The notes: generated by a model from the letters alone, not told the origin. DNA of 51,779 nucleotides from Treponema sp. (GCA_031286205.1 JAITUR010000069.1:1-51779), one strand, 5' to 3'. Shown: positions 42,363 through 51,719, counted from the stretch's first letter. Program-made: numbers and translations.

Positions 42363-43453
42363 TGGCGGAAAAATTCAGAGAAGAAAGAGATTTAATATTT
42401 ATTGTAGACGATAACCCGTCTAATCTTCGTATTGTAAAAAACATATTGGCAGATAAATATTCCGTTGCTACAGCGCCTTCTGCAGACAAGCTTTTTAACC
42501 TTTTGGAAAATAACAGGCCTTCTTTAATTCTTCTGGATATAGAAATGCCGGAAATTGACGGCTACGAAACAATAAAAGTTCTAAAATCCAAACCGGAAAC
42601 AAGGGATGTTCCTGTTATTTTTCTGACAGGCCGCACAGAAATCGACGATGAAATTATGGGGTTTTCTCTTGGAGCCGTAGATTACATTACCAAACCCATT
42701 CAGCCAATTTTACTTTTAAAGCGCGTAGAAATTCAACTTTTGGTAGAAAAGCAAAAAATTATCTTAAAACAACAAGCTGCCGAATTAAAGTTTTTTAACG
42801 ATAATCTTCGCAAATTGGTCGATGAAAAAACACAAAGCGTTTTGCAGCTTCAAAATGTTCTGTTAAAAACAATGGCGGAGCTTGTCGAGTACCGCGATGA
42901 TATTACGGGCAGACATATAGAGCGTACACAAAAAGGAATACGATTATTGCTGATAGAGATAAAAAACGACAGCATTTACATGGAAGAAGCCGAGGAATGG
43001 GATATAGATTTATTGGTTCAGTCCTGTCAGCTTCATGATGTAGGTAAAATATTTATCAGCGACAGCATACTAAGAAAACCGGGGGAATTAAACTACGATG
43101 AGTTCGAGGATATAAAAGTCCATACACATGTTGGAAAACAAATCGTAGAAAAAGTGGAAATACTGGCTGAGGAAAGCGAATTTTTAAGATATGCAAAGAT
43201 TTTTGCGGAAAGCCACCACGAAAAATGGGACGGCTCCGGGTATCCTAACGGTTTAAAAGGTACCGATATACCTCTTTTGGGACGCGTAATGGCAATAGCA
43301 GATGTTTACGATGCTCTTGTATCGGTACGCCCTTACAAAAACTCATACACCCACGAAGAAGCTGTAGATATAATTAAAGAAGGCAGCGGCACTCAATTCG
43401 ATCCGGAGCTTGTAAAAATATTTTTAAGAGTTTCGGATCAATTTAAAGATTAG
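42362..43453 (+). CDS. Receiver-HD-GYP cyclic-di-GMP phosphodiesterase
   Basis: The 363-residue protein has an N-terminal receiver domain (FIVDDNPSN, with the phosphoacceptor aspartate in LLDIEMPEIDG near residue 60 and the lysine in YITKPI). A short coiled linker is followed by an HD-GYP domain. HDVGK, HTHVGK, SHHEKWDGSGYPNGLKG and ADVYDAL are all intact, so it should hydrolyse cyclic-di-GMP. Its start overlaps the FIST kinase stop by one base, which strongly suggests that kinase phosphorylates it. A pantothenate kinase gene follows 21 bases later. Confidence 0.92.
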   Translation: MAEKFREERDLIFIVDDNPSNLRIVKNILADKYSVATAPSADKLFNLLENNRPSLILLDIEMPEIDGYETIKVLKSKPETRDVPVIFLTGRTEIDDEIMGFSLGAVDYITKPIQPILLLKRVEIQLLVEKQKIILKQQAAELKFFNDNLRKLVDEKTQSVLQLQNVLLKTMAELVEYRDDITGRHIERTQKGIRLLLIEIKNDSIYMEEAEEWDIDLLVQSCQLHDVGKIFISDSILRKPGELNYDEFEDIKVHTHVGKQIVEKVEILAEESEFLRYAKIFAESHHEKWDGSGYPNGLKGTDIPLLGRVMAIADVYDALVSVRPYKNSYTHEEAVDIIKEGSGTQFDPELVKIFLRVSDQFKD

Positions 43454-43474
43454 GATAAAAACCAGGAGCTAATT

Positions 43475-44281
43475 GTGATTATTGGGATAGATATTGGCAG
43501 CACTACCACAAAAGCTGTATCCATAGAAAATAAAAAACTTGTAAGTAAAATTAAAACAAGGGCGCAGGATGCGGTAACTGCCGCAACGGGAGCATTTGGA
43601 AAAATTGTTTCCGAAAACGATATTAAAATTGATGCTGTAGAAAAAATATTTATTACAGGCGCCGGTTCTTCCAAAATAAAAAACGACATTTTTGGTATTC
43701 CGACAAAAAGGGTAAACGAAATAGATGCTATCGGCATTGGCGGAATGTATCTTTCCAAAATGAACAATATAATTATTGCAAATATAGGTACAGGCACTGT
43801 TATTTTAGAAGCCGGCGATAATGGAATTATTCACTTTGGGGGTTCCGGCGTAGGCGGCGGCACTATTCTTGGGCTTGGAAAAAAATTGCTGCAAATAGCC
43901 GAGTTTGCCGATATTATGGAACTTGCAAAAACAGGCGTTTTAAACCATGTAGATCTTCTTCTTGGCGATATAACAGATACAAGTATAAGTTTTTTAAATC
44001 CGGAAAGCACTGCGGCTAACTTTGGAAAAATGCTGGATACTGCTGCCCCTGCGGACATAGCTCTTGCAATTATAAATATGGTGTATCAGGTAATTGGGGT
44101 GCTTTCTGTTTTTGCGGCACGCGCCCGCAATACCCGCCAGGTAGTAGTTACCGGCAATGGCAGTAAAAACCCGATAGGAAAAAAAATTTTTACAGGTATT
44201 ACAGAAATGTATGGAATAGAGTTTATTTATCCTGAATATGCGGAATATACAACAGCTATTGGGGCTGGTCTTTCTGATTAA
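43475..44281 (+). CDS. coaW: Type II pantothenate kinase
   Basis: This 268-residue protein phosphorylates pantothenate in the first step of coenzyme A synthesis. The actin-like fold shows a phosphate loop (GIDIGSTTTKA near residue 4), the IANIGTGTV motif near 105, the GSGVGGGTILGLG loop near 125 and TAANFGKM near 175, all as in type II kinases. Start is a GTG with AGGAG 7 bases upstream. It is the third gene after the FIST kinase. Its last 26 bases overlap the end of the convergent sensor-kinase gene. Confidence 0.85.
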   Translation: MIIGIDIGSTTTKAVSIENKKLVSKIKTRAQDAVTAATGAFGKIVSENDIKIDAVEKIFITGAGSSKIKNDIFGIPTKRVNEIDAIGIGGMYLSKMNNIIIANIGTGTVILEAGDNGIIHFGGSGVGGGTILGLGKKLLQIAEFADIMELAKTGVLNHVDLLLGDITDTSISFLNPESTAANFGKMLDTAAPADIALAIINMVYQVIGVLSVFAARARNTRQVVVTGNGSKNPIGKKIFTGITEMYGIEFIYPEYAEYTTAIGAGLSD

Positions 44282-46535
44282 TCGGAATTGTTACAAAGAA
44301 GATAGTACCCTTATCTATTTCCGATTTTATCTTGATATTTCCGTTTGCTTCTTTTATACGATCTCTTACAAGGTTTAAGCCAATACCGCGTCCGCCATGA
44401 ACACCTTCTGTTTCTGCAGTGCTAAAGCCCGGCGAGAAAATCGCTTTTATAAGATTATCCTTATTGGTTGCTTCTTCCGGTTTTAATACACCGTTTTTAA
44501 TGGCTCTTTCCGCAATTTTCTTGTAGTCCAGACCTTTTCCGTCGTCAGTTAATCTCATGTTAATAATCTGATTATCCGGTGACATAGAAACAGAAAGTTT
44601 AATAACGCCGGTTTCATTCTTTCCTTTTGCCGCACGAACATCCGGAGATTCAATTCCATGAACAACAGAGTTACGGACAAGCTGCATAAGAATTTCTTTT
44701 ATGGTACGCCTTGGACCATTATTAATGGCATTTTTATCTATTTCGCCGGCAACAAACTTTATCTTTTTTTCCAAATCTTCCGCGCCTTTGGCGGCAGCTT
44801 TGTTAAGAGAATCTATAAGTACATTTATATTTTGATTCTCTGCGGTATCTGCGGCGGCAGTGCCGGTTCCTACATAAGATTCAAGTTTTTTAATAATATC
44901 TTTAAATCCGTCTTTTTCGATGGACAATTTATCTATATCCATAGTAAGTTTTAACATATCGTTAAATGGAACTTCGCCCTGGAACTCGCGGAGTTTTTTA
45001 ATTTTAGATTCCAGGTTATGAACCTTATTTCCAAAAACATTTAATCCTAAAATTACGGCGTTGGATTTTACGGCATGAACAGACTGATACACTTTTACTA
45101 AAGCTTCGTGTGTGCTTAAACTTTCGTCCTTAAATGTTTTGTTTATAGTAGCGAACTCATGCTCTGTGTCCTGCATAAAGTCTTTAAAGACATCCGGGGA
45201 AACCTGGATAAGCTCGAATACGGACTGCATTTCTTCCTGCCGCCTGGCTTCTTCTTCTTCCAGTCTTTGTTGTAATTCTACCCTTACGGTAATATCATAA
45301 ACGGTTGCAAGGATAAAGACATTTTGTCCGCGTTCTACGGTATTAAATTCAAACTGAAAAACTTTTTTAATTCCGGTATTTGGGTTTTCGTAATGAAGCT
45401 CGGTTAACGGGTTAATATCATCCAGCATATCCTGATCGTAGGAACGCTCGAAAACCATTTTAAAATAATCTTTTATGGCTTCCATTTCGCTGGGGGTAAC
45501 GGAATCGTTTATAATATCTGTAAAAGTTTTACCAAAAAGACGGGTATCTGAAAGCATTTCTTCCAAATAGCGCGAATAGTGGTCTTGTATAATATGATCT
45601 TTATCCATAAAGAAAAGACCAATCTTCATGCTGTCTTTCATTGCGGCAATTTCATCGCGTTCCGCAAGATGAGTCATGTCATATAAAGAGATAAGAGTGC
45701 CTTCGCTTCCGCCCAGCAATGAGTGCGAAACAGCTTTAAAGAATCTTTTTTGGCCATCCAGAGAAAATTCCCAGTCGTCTGTGTAATCTTCTTTTTGTTT
45801 TAATAATTTACCTGCCAGAATTTTTAAACTTTTCCCCGGAAAAAGGTCTATAAGCGGACGGCCTTCTGCAAGTGCAGGATCGCCCAAATTTCCCAGACTG
45901 GAAAGGGTTCTGCTGGAGTAAACTACTTCGTTATTGCTGTTTACCATTGCAATAAAATTTTCTGTAGTATCCAAGAGGTCTCTAAACGAATCTCTGTTTT
46001 CTATTGCTTTAGATAAAACTATTGTTGCAGACCTTGTAAGCTGCAGCATGATAATACTGCCAAATAAACACAACCCCCAGCTAACTAGTACAACATTTAA
46101 CGATACATCTTGTCCGGCAATTGGATGCCCTCTTATTACCAACACCGCAATTAAAACATTCTGCGCAAAAATATACGCTGCGGTTCTATAAAAACTGGAA
46201 TATAAGCAGCTAATTGCAAACAAAGCAACACAAACCAGCAAATAATGAGACGAATGCCAATTATCCAAAAACATAATAGCGGTGTAGTACAACTGAATAA
46301 AAAGCGGAACATTAAATGCCAATTTATAATAATTAATGGTATTTCTAATAATTGCGACAGTTATTGCCAAAGATATAACAAATATCAGCCCTGCAAGGCT
46401 ATAGTTTATTCTTATACCTGCAAAAAGAATTTCAAAAACATACACAGCACTCATAAAAAGAAAAAGTAAGATAGAAGAAACATTTGCAATTCTTCTGGAT
46501 CTTGTATTTTCAATGTTTTTCTTATCCATTGCCAT
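44256..46535 (-). CDS. Membrane sensor kinase with PAS, Hpt and CheA-type ATPase domains
   Basis: The 759-residue product has six or so N-terminal membrane segments (residues 15-175), two PAS-like regions (about 185-290 and 300-425), a coiled linker, and an Hpt-like helical domain with the likely phosphorylated histidine in VHAVKSNA near residue 490. A CheA-type ATPase follows (LVRNSVVHGIE near 640, GRGIGLNLV near 725). There is no CheW-like domain, so it does not assemble like normal CheA. It ends the cheY-cheX operon and may phosphorylate that CheY. Its 3' end overlaps coaW by 26 bases. Confidence 0.8.
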   Translation of the reverse strand: MAMDKKNIENTRSRRIANVSSILLFLFMSAVYVFEILFAGIRINYSLAGLIFVISLAITVAIIRNTINYYKLAFNVPLFIQLYYTAIMFLDNWHSSHYLLVCVALFAISCLYSSFYRTAAYIFAQNVLIAVLVIRGHPIAGQDVSLNVVLVSWGLCLFGSIIMLQLTRSATIVLSKAIENRDSFRDLLDTTENFIAMVNSNNEVVYSSRTLSSLGNLGDPALAEGRPLIDLFPGKSLKILAGKLLKQKEDYTDDWEFSLDGQKRFFKAVSHSLLGGSEGTLISLYDMTHLAERDEIAAMKDSMKIGLFFMDKDHIIQDHYSRYLEEMLSDTRLFGKTFTDIINDSVTPSEMEAIKDYFKMVFERSYDQDMLDDINPLTELHYENPNTGIKKVFQFEFNTVERGQNVFILATVYDITVRVELQQRLEEEEARRQEEMQSVFELIQVSPDVFKDFMQDTEHEFATINKTFKDESLSTHEALVKVYQSVHAVKSNAVILGLNVFGNKVHNLESKIKKLREFQGEVPFNDMLKLTMDIDKLSIEKDGFKDIIKKLESYVGTGTAAADTAENQNINVLIDSLNKAAAKGAEDLEKKIKFVAGEIDKNAINNGPRRTIKEILMQLVRNSVVHGIESPDVRAAKGKNETGVIKLSVSMSPDNQIINMRLTDDGKGLDYKKIAERAIKNGVLKPEEATNKDNLIKAIFSPGFSTAETEGVHGGRGIGLNLVRDRIKEANGNIKIKSEIDKGTIFFVTIPINQKDQPQ

Positions 46536-46547
46536 ACACTACCTTCC

Positions 46548-47513
46548 TTAAAGTGCCGAGATAGAAGGCATTGGGTAGGCTAAACCTTCTGCCGCTACTA
46601 TCTGAATTGCATGATTAATTAAGGATAAATTTATATTAGTATCCAGAAAATACTCATTATCCATTTGAATCCACATTGGGGTATCTGATTGTACAGATAC
46701 TTTTTTTGCCTGAACAATAACACAGTTTTTTGGGCGCTTTCCGCGGGAATATCGCCTCATGGAAAATAATGTTTTTAAAGGGTGTGCGGATTTAATTAGC
46801 GCAATATCCAAAATACCGTCGTCCGGGGTTGCGTCCCGAGAACCTGTCATTCTTTTGTTTAAATACGGAGCGTTTGCCACATGAATAAGGCTGTAGTGCC
46901 CCGAATAATCTTCGTCGTCGATAAATATTTTGTATTGCTTTCTTACTGCATGTTTATCGAATGCTGTAAGGATATTGCTTAAAAAAGATGATATTTTAGA
47001 AATAACAATAACAATACCCTTGTTTAACTTTGCCTTTCTGTCTTTAATTCTTTTTGAAATTGCGGAGTTCATTCCAATATAACACGAATTTAATGCGTAG
47101 TTTACACCCCATCTTATTACATCTGTAGGAAGCGCTTCCGACTGAACAAGAGACGGAATATCTTTAAAGATTTCGTCTTTGCCTTCGCCAAATACTTTTA
47201 AGAAATCATTGGATTCGACATAGGGAACTATTGCAAGCTGCATATTCGGGAAATGTGTAACGGCGTTCATGCAGTCAAAAAGGATTTCTTCTCCGCCTAT
47301 TGCGTAGATTCTTATGATAGCCTCGTTCGATTTTGCTTTTTCCGCTTCTTCCTGAACAATTGCCATGGCGTTTCTGCGATAACGAGAAAACTGAACAGAG
47401 AAATCGGAGTTTTCCTGTGTTCTAAAAAACTGTCCAATACCATCCAGGATATTATCCATTTTCCACTGTTGGTTGTAGAAAGCTTTGGGATCGAACACGA
47501 AAACATGTTTCAT
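46548..47513 (-). CDS. Diacylglycerol kinase-like protein with degenerate active site
   Basis: The 321-residue product has the DAGK/LCB5 lipid-kinase fold: a nucleotide-binding N-terminal half and a beta-sandwich C-terminal half with DDGILDIALI near residue 235. The catalytic loop that is normally GGDGT reads GGEEI (near residue 75), and the usual GTGND reads VESND. Loss of these residues suggests it no longer phosphorylates lipids, and may instead be a scaffold or ligand-binding protein. It lies between cheX and the sensor kinase, 12-16 bases from each, so it is part of that operon. Confidence 0.72.
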   Translation of the reverse strand: MKHVFVFDPKAFYNQQWKMDNILDGIGQFFRTQENSDFSVQFSRYRRNAMAIVQEEAEKAKSNEAIIRIYAIGGEEILFDCMNAVTHFPNMQLAIVPYVESNDFLKVFGEGKDEIFKDIPSLVQSEALPTDVIRWGVNYALNSCYIGMNSAISKRIKDRKAKLNKGIVIVISKISSFLSNILTAFDKHAVRKQYKIFIDDEDYSGHYSLIHVANAPYLNKRMTGSRDATPDDGILDIALIKSAHPLKTLFSMRRYSRGKRPKNCVIVQAKKVSVQSDTPMWIQMDNEYFLDTNINLSLINHAIQIVAAEGLAYPMPSISAL

Positions 47514-47529
47514 ATATGCTCCCTAAAAA

Positions 47530-48018
47530 TCAATTATCCGGTTCAATTTCTATCGCTACCATTAAATGGAATATGTCATTCTCGAAAACCTTATGAGGAA
47601 TACAAAGTATGCGGGTTTGCTTGCTTGGCCATGCAATTGAATGTTCCTTTCCCTTAATAATTGTAGGTATGGAAATTACAATTTTATCTCCATTGGGAAC
47701 TTTGGGTTTAATGTTTCCCGCTATGATATTGTTAATTTCGCCAATAGCATCGACTACATCCGCATCGATTTCTGTATGACCTTCTCCTGCAAGCAGATCT
47801 GTAAGCCTTACTGCCAATTCAGCTTTCATGGAGATTATAACCGCGCCTTTTACCGCGCCGGAAAGTCCGATTACCGCAGAGATGTCCCATTCAAATTCCT
47901 TGTCCGGATCTAAAAAATGAGGGTGTCTTGGCTGAATATCAATTCCGACAAATTCCTTAAATGTGTTTATGGTAACCTCTACAAATGGTTCAACATAATT
48001 TTGCAATTCTACAAACAT
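47530..48018 (-). CDS. cheX: CheX-family chemotaxis phosphatase
   Basis: CheX dephosphorylates CheY-P and terminates the chemotaxis signal; spirochaetes use it instead of CheZ. The 162-residue protein has the conserved motif with the acidic and asparagine residues, DAIGEINNIIAGN (near residue 93). The length and the beta-rich core (SAVIGLSGAVKGAVIISM) match the family. It follows cheY by 2 bases, so the two are translationally linked. Confidence 0.87.
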   Translation of the reverse strand: MFVELQNYVEPFVEVTINTFKEFVGIDIQPRHPHFLDPDKEFEWDISAVIGLSGAVKGAVIISMKAELAVRLTDLLAGEGHTEIDADVVDAIGEINNIIAGNIKPKVPNGDKIVISIPTIIKGKEHSIAWPSKQTRILCIPHKVFENDIFHLMVAIEIEPDN

Positions 48019-48020
48019 AT

Positions 48021-48407
48021 CTACATCCTAAATAAACGAAGTTTTGCCAATTTTTTCTTTAATAGATCAAGTTTAATTGGTTTAGTGATATAATCAGTGG
48101 CGCCGTGCTTTAAAGCTTCAATAACATTGAACTTTGCAGCCTCACTGGTTACCATAATAATAGGCAGATCTTTGTACTGATCCATAGCTCTTACTTGTTT
48201 CAGGAAATCAATCCCGGACAACCTTGGCATGTTCCAATCAAGTAAAATCAAATCCACAGTTTGGGTATCCATTAGGGCAAGAGCCTCTTCCCCGTCTTTT
48301 GCTTCAATGAAATTACAGGTGGTCTCTACCCCAGAGAAAACACCCTTGACAGTGTTTCTCATAATCTTTGAGTCGTCAACAATCATTATTGTTACACCGG
48401 CAGGCAT
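48021..48407 (-). CDS. cheY: CheY-type response regulator
   Basis: CheY carries the phosphoryl signal from the kinase to the flagellar switch. The 128-residue single receiver domain has the acidic pocket (IVDDS), the phosphoacceptor aspartate in ILLDWNMP near residue 59, the conserved threonine/serine (VTSEA) and lysine (TKPIK). Length is standard. GGAGGT precedes the ATG. It is the first gene of the operon cheY-cheX-lipid kinase-like-sensor kinase and has a clear promoter. Confidence 0.93.
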   Translation of the reverse strand: MPAGVTIMIVDDSKIMRNTVKGVFSGVETTCNFIEAKDGEEALALMDTQTVDLILLDWNMPRLSGIDFLKQVRAMDQYKDLPIIMVTSEAAKFNVIEALKHGATDYITKPIKLDLLKKKLAKLRLFRM

Positions 48408-48440
48408 AATACCTCCTTTATTAATTTTCTATCTCTATAG

Positions 48441-48469
48441 ATTATACTATATAATCAATAAATATTCAA
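48441..48469 (-). promoter_or_regulatory. cheY operon promoter
   Basis: On the minus strand TTGAAT and TATAAT are separated by 17 bases. TATAAT ends 33 bases before the cheY ATG, leaving room for the GGAGGT ribosome-binding site. Confidence 0.72.
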
Positions 48470-48501
48470 ATAAATTATCGCAAAATTCGATCTTTTTTTC
48501 T

Positions 48502-50091
48502 CTATTTTACCTCTATTCGCCACGAAATATTTAAGTTCCAAAGGTCGGGGAGTCTGGGGGATGATGCTTTTATGCTTAATCGCCCTTGCTTAAAACGCCT
48601 TGCTCCGCTGATAGAAAAATCCCAAATTTCGTCGTTTTTAGAGTTTTTTTCGTATCCAAACCTTGTTTTAAATTGATATTTCGACGGAAAAAAGGAAATT
48701 TCGCCGTAAAATACAAAATTATTAAAATCCCAGGGCTGTGTTGGGACAGGATATGCATAAATTACCCCATCTGAAGCCGTTATTCCCCTTATCGAACCGT
48801 TAAAAAGGATGCCAATAGGCGTATTTAATCCAAATTGCGATAAATTCAGGGAAAATCCAATATATCCATAAAGTCTGTCGGTAATTTTTAGGGGATTATC
48901 CGCATTTCTATCTATAGAGATTGATACTCTCGTTAATTTAAGAAGGTTGTTGTCCGATCTTGCGGCAGGGAATCTATAATAAAAATTAGTTGATGAACGG
49001 CTAAAACCTTCGCCCAAAGGCATCAATGTAATATCAGGACTGCGTAATACTGTATTAAATCTAAAAAGAGAATTATACCTGCCTTTATTTTCGATTCTTG
49101 CGGCAGCTCTAAAAGCGGTTCCCGGGTTTGTGCCGTCTCTGGCTGTAAAATATTTTCCGGCTCCGTCGGCGGCAAGCGAAATTGTTAATGGACGCGGCAT
49201 TCTTGCAGTGCCCCAGGGAACCAGGGGGGAAACGGAAATTCCCAAATTGGCGTAAATATCGGTGCCCCATATAAAGGTTTCCGATAATGCAAAATCGGAA
49301 CTAATGCCAATAAGCGGGCTGTCGAATAAAATACCGGCAGCGTAAAGATTAAAATCCCTTTCCGGCAAAGACGGCGGGTTAGAAAACCATGTTCCGGCAT
49401 TTTTGGGTTTAAGCAATGCCCAGGTATAAAAGGTTTCTATGGATAAATTTGATTTATTTGGCAGATCAAAGTCTGCGCCTGCAGCTACTGCCGTTTGCCT
49501 GTATTTTTCTGTCGATGAAGGTAAAATTTCTGTCTGAGCGGAAATAAAACCGCTTATACTTTTTAACGGAGGAGTAGAAAGGAACAAATAAACTTCTTCG
49601 TTTTTTGTACTGGATGCGGCAGTTTTTAGGTCGGCAATTATTGGTTTATAATTTACCGCATAAGGCGGCGAACGAATCCACGGATTACGGATTCTTGCAG
49701 AAAGCCCCCATTCGTCCAATACTCCAAAAAGCAGTCTGGAATCTGTTTTATTATGATAAAGACCGCCCTGAAAATGGGTTACTGCTCTGGCAGAATCCTG
49801 AGCGGAAAACCAATCGACCCCGGGTTCTACTTCGAAGTTAAGAGGCCGCCTGTCCAGTGCCTGCCCTCGCAGGGTTAACCCCAACGGAAGAAAATTCAGT
49901 TTAAGATCTGCCCTGTTATGAAGATTGCCGCTTGTAAGCGTTTTCCCGTCCCACAACCCGCTCCAGATTAGGCTCCAATCAAAGAGGGGTTTCTGTGCAG
50001 GTGCCTCCGCAGATACTTCTGCCGCAGATACTTCTGCGAACACCCCCAGACCGCACAAAAGCACGGCCAAAAAAAGAGTTAAGTTTTTCAT
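48502..50091 (-). CDS. Probable outer-membrane beta-barrel protein
   Basis: The 529-residue product has a signal peptide (MKNLTLFLAVLLCGLGVFA), a short duplicated stretch (AEVSAAEVSAEAPA), then a long region of alternating polar and aromatic residues typical of membrane beta strands. No catalytic motif is seen. Function could be transport or adhesion; I cannot name the family. Its end lies 94 bases from the cheY start on the same strand. Confidence 0.6.
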   Translation of the reverse strand: MKNLTLFLAVLLCGLGVFAEVSAAEVSAEAPAQKPLFDWSLIWSGLWDGKTLTSGNLHNRADLKLNFLPLGLTLRGQALDRRPLNFEVEPGVDWFSAQDSARAVTHFQGGLYHNKTDSRLLFGVLDEWGLSARIRNPWIRSPPYAVNYKPIIADLKTAASSTKNEEVYLFLSTPPLKSISGFISAQTEILPSSTEKYRQTAVAAGADFDLPNKSNLSIETFYTWALLKPKNAGTWFSNPPSLPERDFNLYAAGILFDSPLIGISSDFALSETFIWGTDIYANLGISVSPLVPWGTARMPRPLTISLAADGAGKYFTARDGTNPGTAFRAAARIENKGRYNSLFRFNTVLRSPDITLMPLGEGFSRSSTNFYYRFPAARSDNNLLKLTRVSISIDRNADNPLKITDRLYGYIGFSLNLSQFGLNTPIGILFNGSIRGITASDGVIYAYPVPTQPWDFNNFVFYGEISFFPSKYQFKTRFGYEKNSKNDEIWDFSISGARRFKQGRLSIKASSPRLPDLWNLNISWRIEVK

Positions 50092-50175
50092 GTATATATA
50101 TGGCGCGAACTAGCCGTTTTGCTTGACTGTTGGAGAAAGTTTTTTGCAAATTTGTAAAAAAGATCGGTTTTTTAA

Positions 50176-50358
50176 CGCGGATCGCTTGCGTGGCGCAGCC
50201 AAGGCACGGAAAATGTAATTTCTAAGCATATCCATATCGGTAAAAAAACAAACAATAAATCAAAGGCAAGGGGCGTTATCGCAATAGGGAATAATGCAAA
50301 AGGACTTGTTAGTATAGGTTTAATCAACACTGGTCTAATAAGTTTAGGGTTGTATTAA
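50176..50358 (+). pseudogene. Remnant of a glycine-rich IG-repeat protein
   Basis: A frame open for 60 codons without a start ends in GVIAIGNNAKGLVSIG, then LINTGLISLGLY, the pattern of proteins with repeated AIG-xx-A-G units. Upstream it becomes featureless and meets a stop at 50173. It overlaps the end of the radical SAM gene by 15 bases. Most likely the tail of a lost gene. Confidence 0.35.
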
Positions 50359-51234
50359 ATCTCTGAAAATACCATACCCACGACTGATACTTTCATTAAC
50401 AGAGTGCATATCGTAGTTTATGCCTTCTTTTACACAACTTTCTACAAATATATTCCATAGTTTTTTATAATGTGGTGAGCGGCAACGGTAATATTGCTTA
50501 AATCTTTCTTTGTATTTTTGTGAAATTCCGGGGAAATGTTTTTCCGCTTCCTGTAAAAAATAATCCCGTTGAATGTCAGCCATTGTAACAAGAGTGGAAA
50601 TGTATATATATTTAGCGCCATGATCTTTTGCTTTTTTTACCATTTCCTGAACATTTTCTATAGTATCCGTTATGTATGGAATAACCGGATCCATTAAAAC
50701 ACCTGTAATAATTCCTTTACCGGATAAATATTCTATTGCCTTAAATCTTTCGCCTGATGTTGAAACAAATGGTTCTACTTTCTTGCAAGTTTCATCGTCA
50801 GAACATATAATTGAAAAATTGACAGTAGCGGGTAAATGTTCTTTTATATCCAGTAAAATATCAGCATCCCTTTTAACCAAATCGCTTTTTGTAATAATAC
50901 AGATTCCAAATCTGTAGGCGTTTATTAATTCTAAAGCATTTCTTGTTAGTTTACTTTCTTTTTCTTCAGGATTATACGGATCAGATACGCCTCCTGTTAA
51001 TATAACGCCTGTTTTTCTTTTTTTGAGGAGATCGTCACGGATTATTCGAAGCGCGTCTTTTTTAGCCCTTACACAATCGAAATTATCAGTTTTTTCATAA
51101 TAGTTGCTTCTGGCATAACAATATATACACCCATGATTACAGCCGCGGTATATATTCATGACATAATTAAATTTCACATAATTATTGTTGGGAACAGCGT
51201 TTGTTACAATCGTTTTTGCGTCAATAAGTTCCAT
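50344..51234 (-). CDS. SPL-like radical SAM protein
   Basis: The product has 296 residues from the ATG at 51234 (opening MELIDAKTIV). A GTG start 12 bases upstream is possible, but AAGTGG lies well placed before the ATG. The radical SAM cluster motif is CNHGCIYC (CX3CX2C) near residue 31. It is followed by GVSDPYNPEE and ITKSDLV motifs seen in the SplB-like subfamily (related to spore photoproduct lyase). The true substrate in non-spore formers is unknown. No clear partners are adjacent. Confidence 0.82.
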   Translation of the reverse strand: MELIDAKTIVTNAVPNNNYVKFNYVMNIYRGCNHGCIYCYARSNYYEKTDNFDCVRAKKDALRIIRDDLLKKRKTGVILTGGVSDPYNPEEKESKLTRNALELINAYRFGICIITKSDLVKRDADILLDIKEHLPATVNFSIICSDDETCKKVEPFVSTSGERFKAIEYLSGKGIITGVLMDPVIPYITDTIENVQEMVKKAKDHGAKYIYISTLVTMADIQRDYFLQEAEKHFPGISQKYKERFKQYYRCRSPHYKKLWNIFVESCVKEGINYDMHSVNESISRGYGIFRDLIQP

Positions 51235-51255
51235 AATATATACCACTTGTCCGTA

Positions 51256-51423
51256 TTAGAAAACTCCGCCGTCCGCATAATATGCGTCTACATCACGCAC
51301 TACAGGCTGCGGGCTTCCGTCTGCGTTAGGTTCACGAGCGATAGTCGAAAGCGAGATAACATTGTCCTTCCCATTGCCAAACTTTTCTTCAAGTAATTTT
51401 AGTCCTTCTTCATACAAACTCAT
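51256..51423 (-). pseudogene. Truncated pyridoxamine-5'-phosphate-oxidase-like gene
   Basis: From the ATG at 51423 (GGAGG 7 bases upstream) the product has 55 residues: the start of a flavin-binding PPOX-family protein (LLEEKFGNGKDNVISL, later RDVDAYYADGGVF). It stops where the family's next strand should begin, so about two thirds of the protein is missing. A longer open frame upstream has no ribosome-binding site. Confidence 0.55.
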
Positions 51424-51521
51424 TTGTAATTCCTCCAAATCGTTAAAAATTGATAATCCATAAAGGCGTTTATTATATAACAATAACAGTTTATTTTATC
51501 TTTTTTTGATATTTTTGGACA

Positions 51522-51719
51522 TTACAATTCAGAAACAGGAAACCACAAGGTATATCCCGTCTCTTTATTTAATGTCTCAAAATAGGGAATTTTATCAAAA
51601 GCCCATTTTAAGCCATTAGAAGCTGCATCATAATCTTTTTGCGCATTCCATGCGCTTTTTACAACTTCATCGTGATTGTCGCATGAATTTATTTTACAAT
51701 TAAATACAACATATTTAAA
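51522..51719 (-). pseudogene. Partial or frameshifted gene at the right edge
   Basis: The frame reads FKYVVFNCKINSCDNHDEVV, then a helix, then ETGYTLWFPVSEL. It runs from a stop at 51720-51722 to its end at 51522. The upstream continuation appears in another frame (SQSMEWLQKTFSII), so the gene seems to be broken. No family is recognised. Confidence 0.4.
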
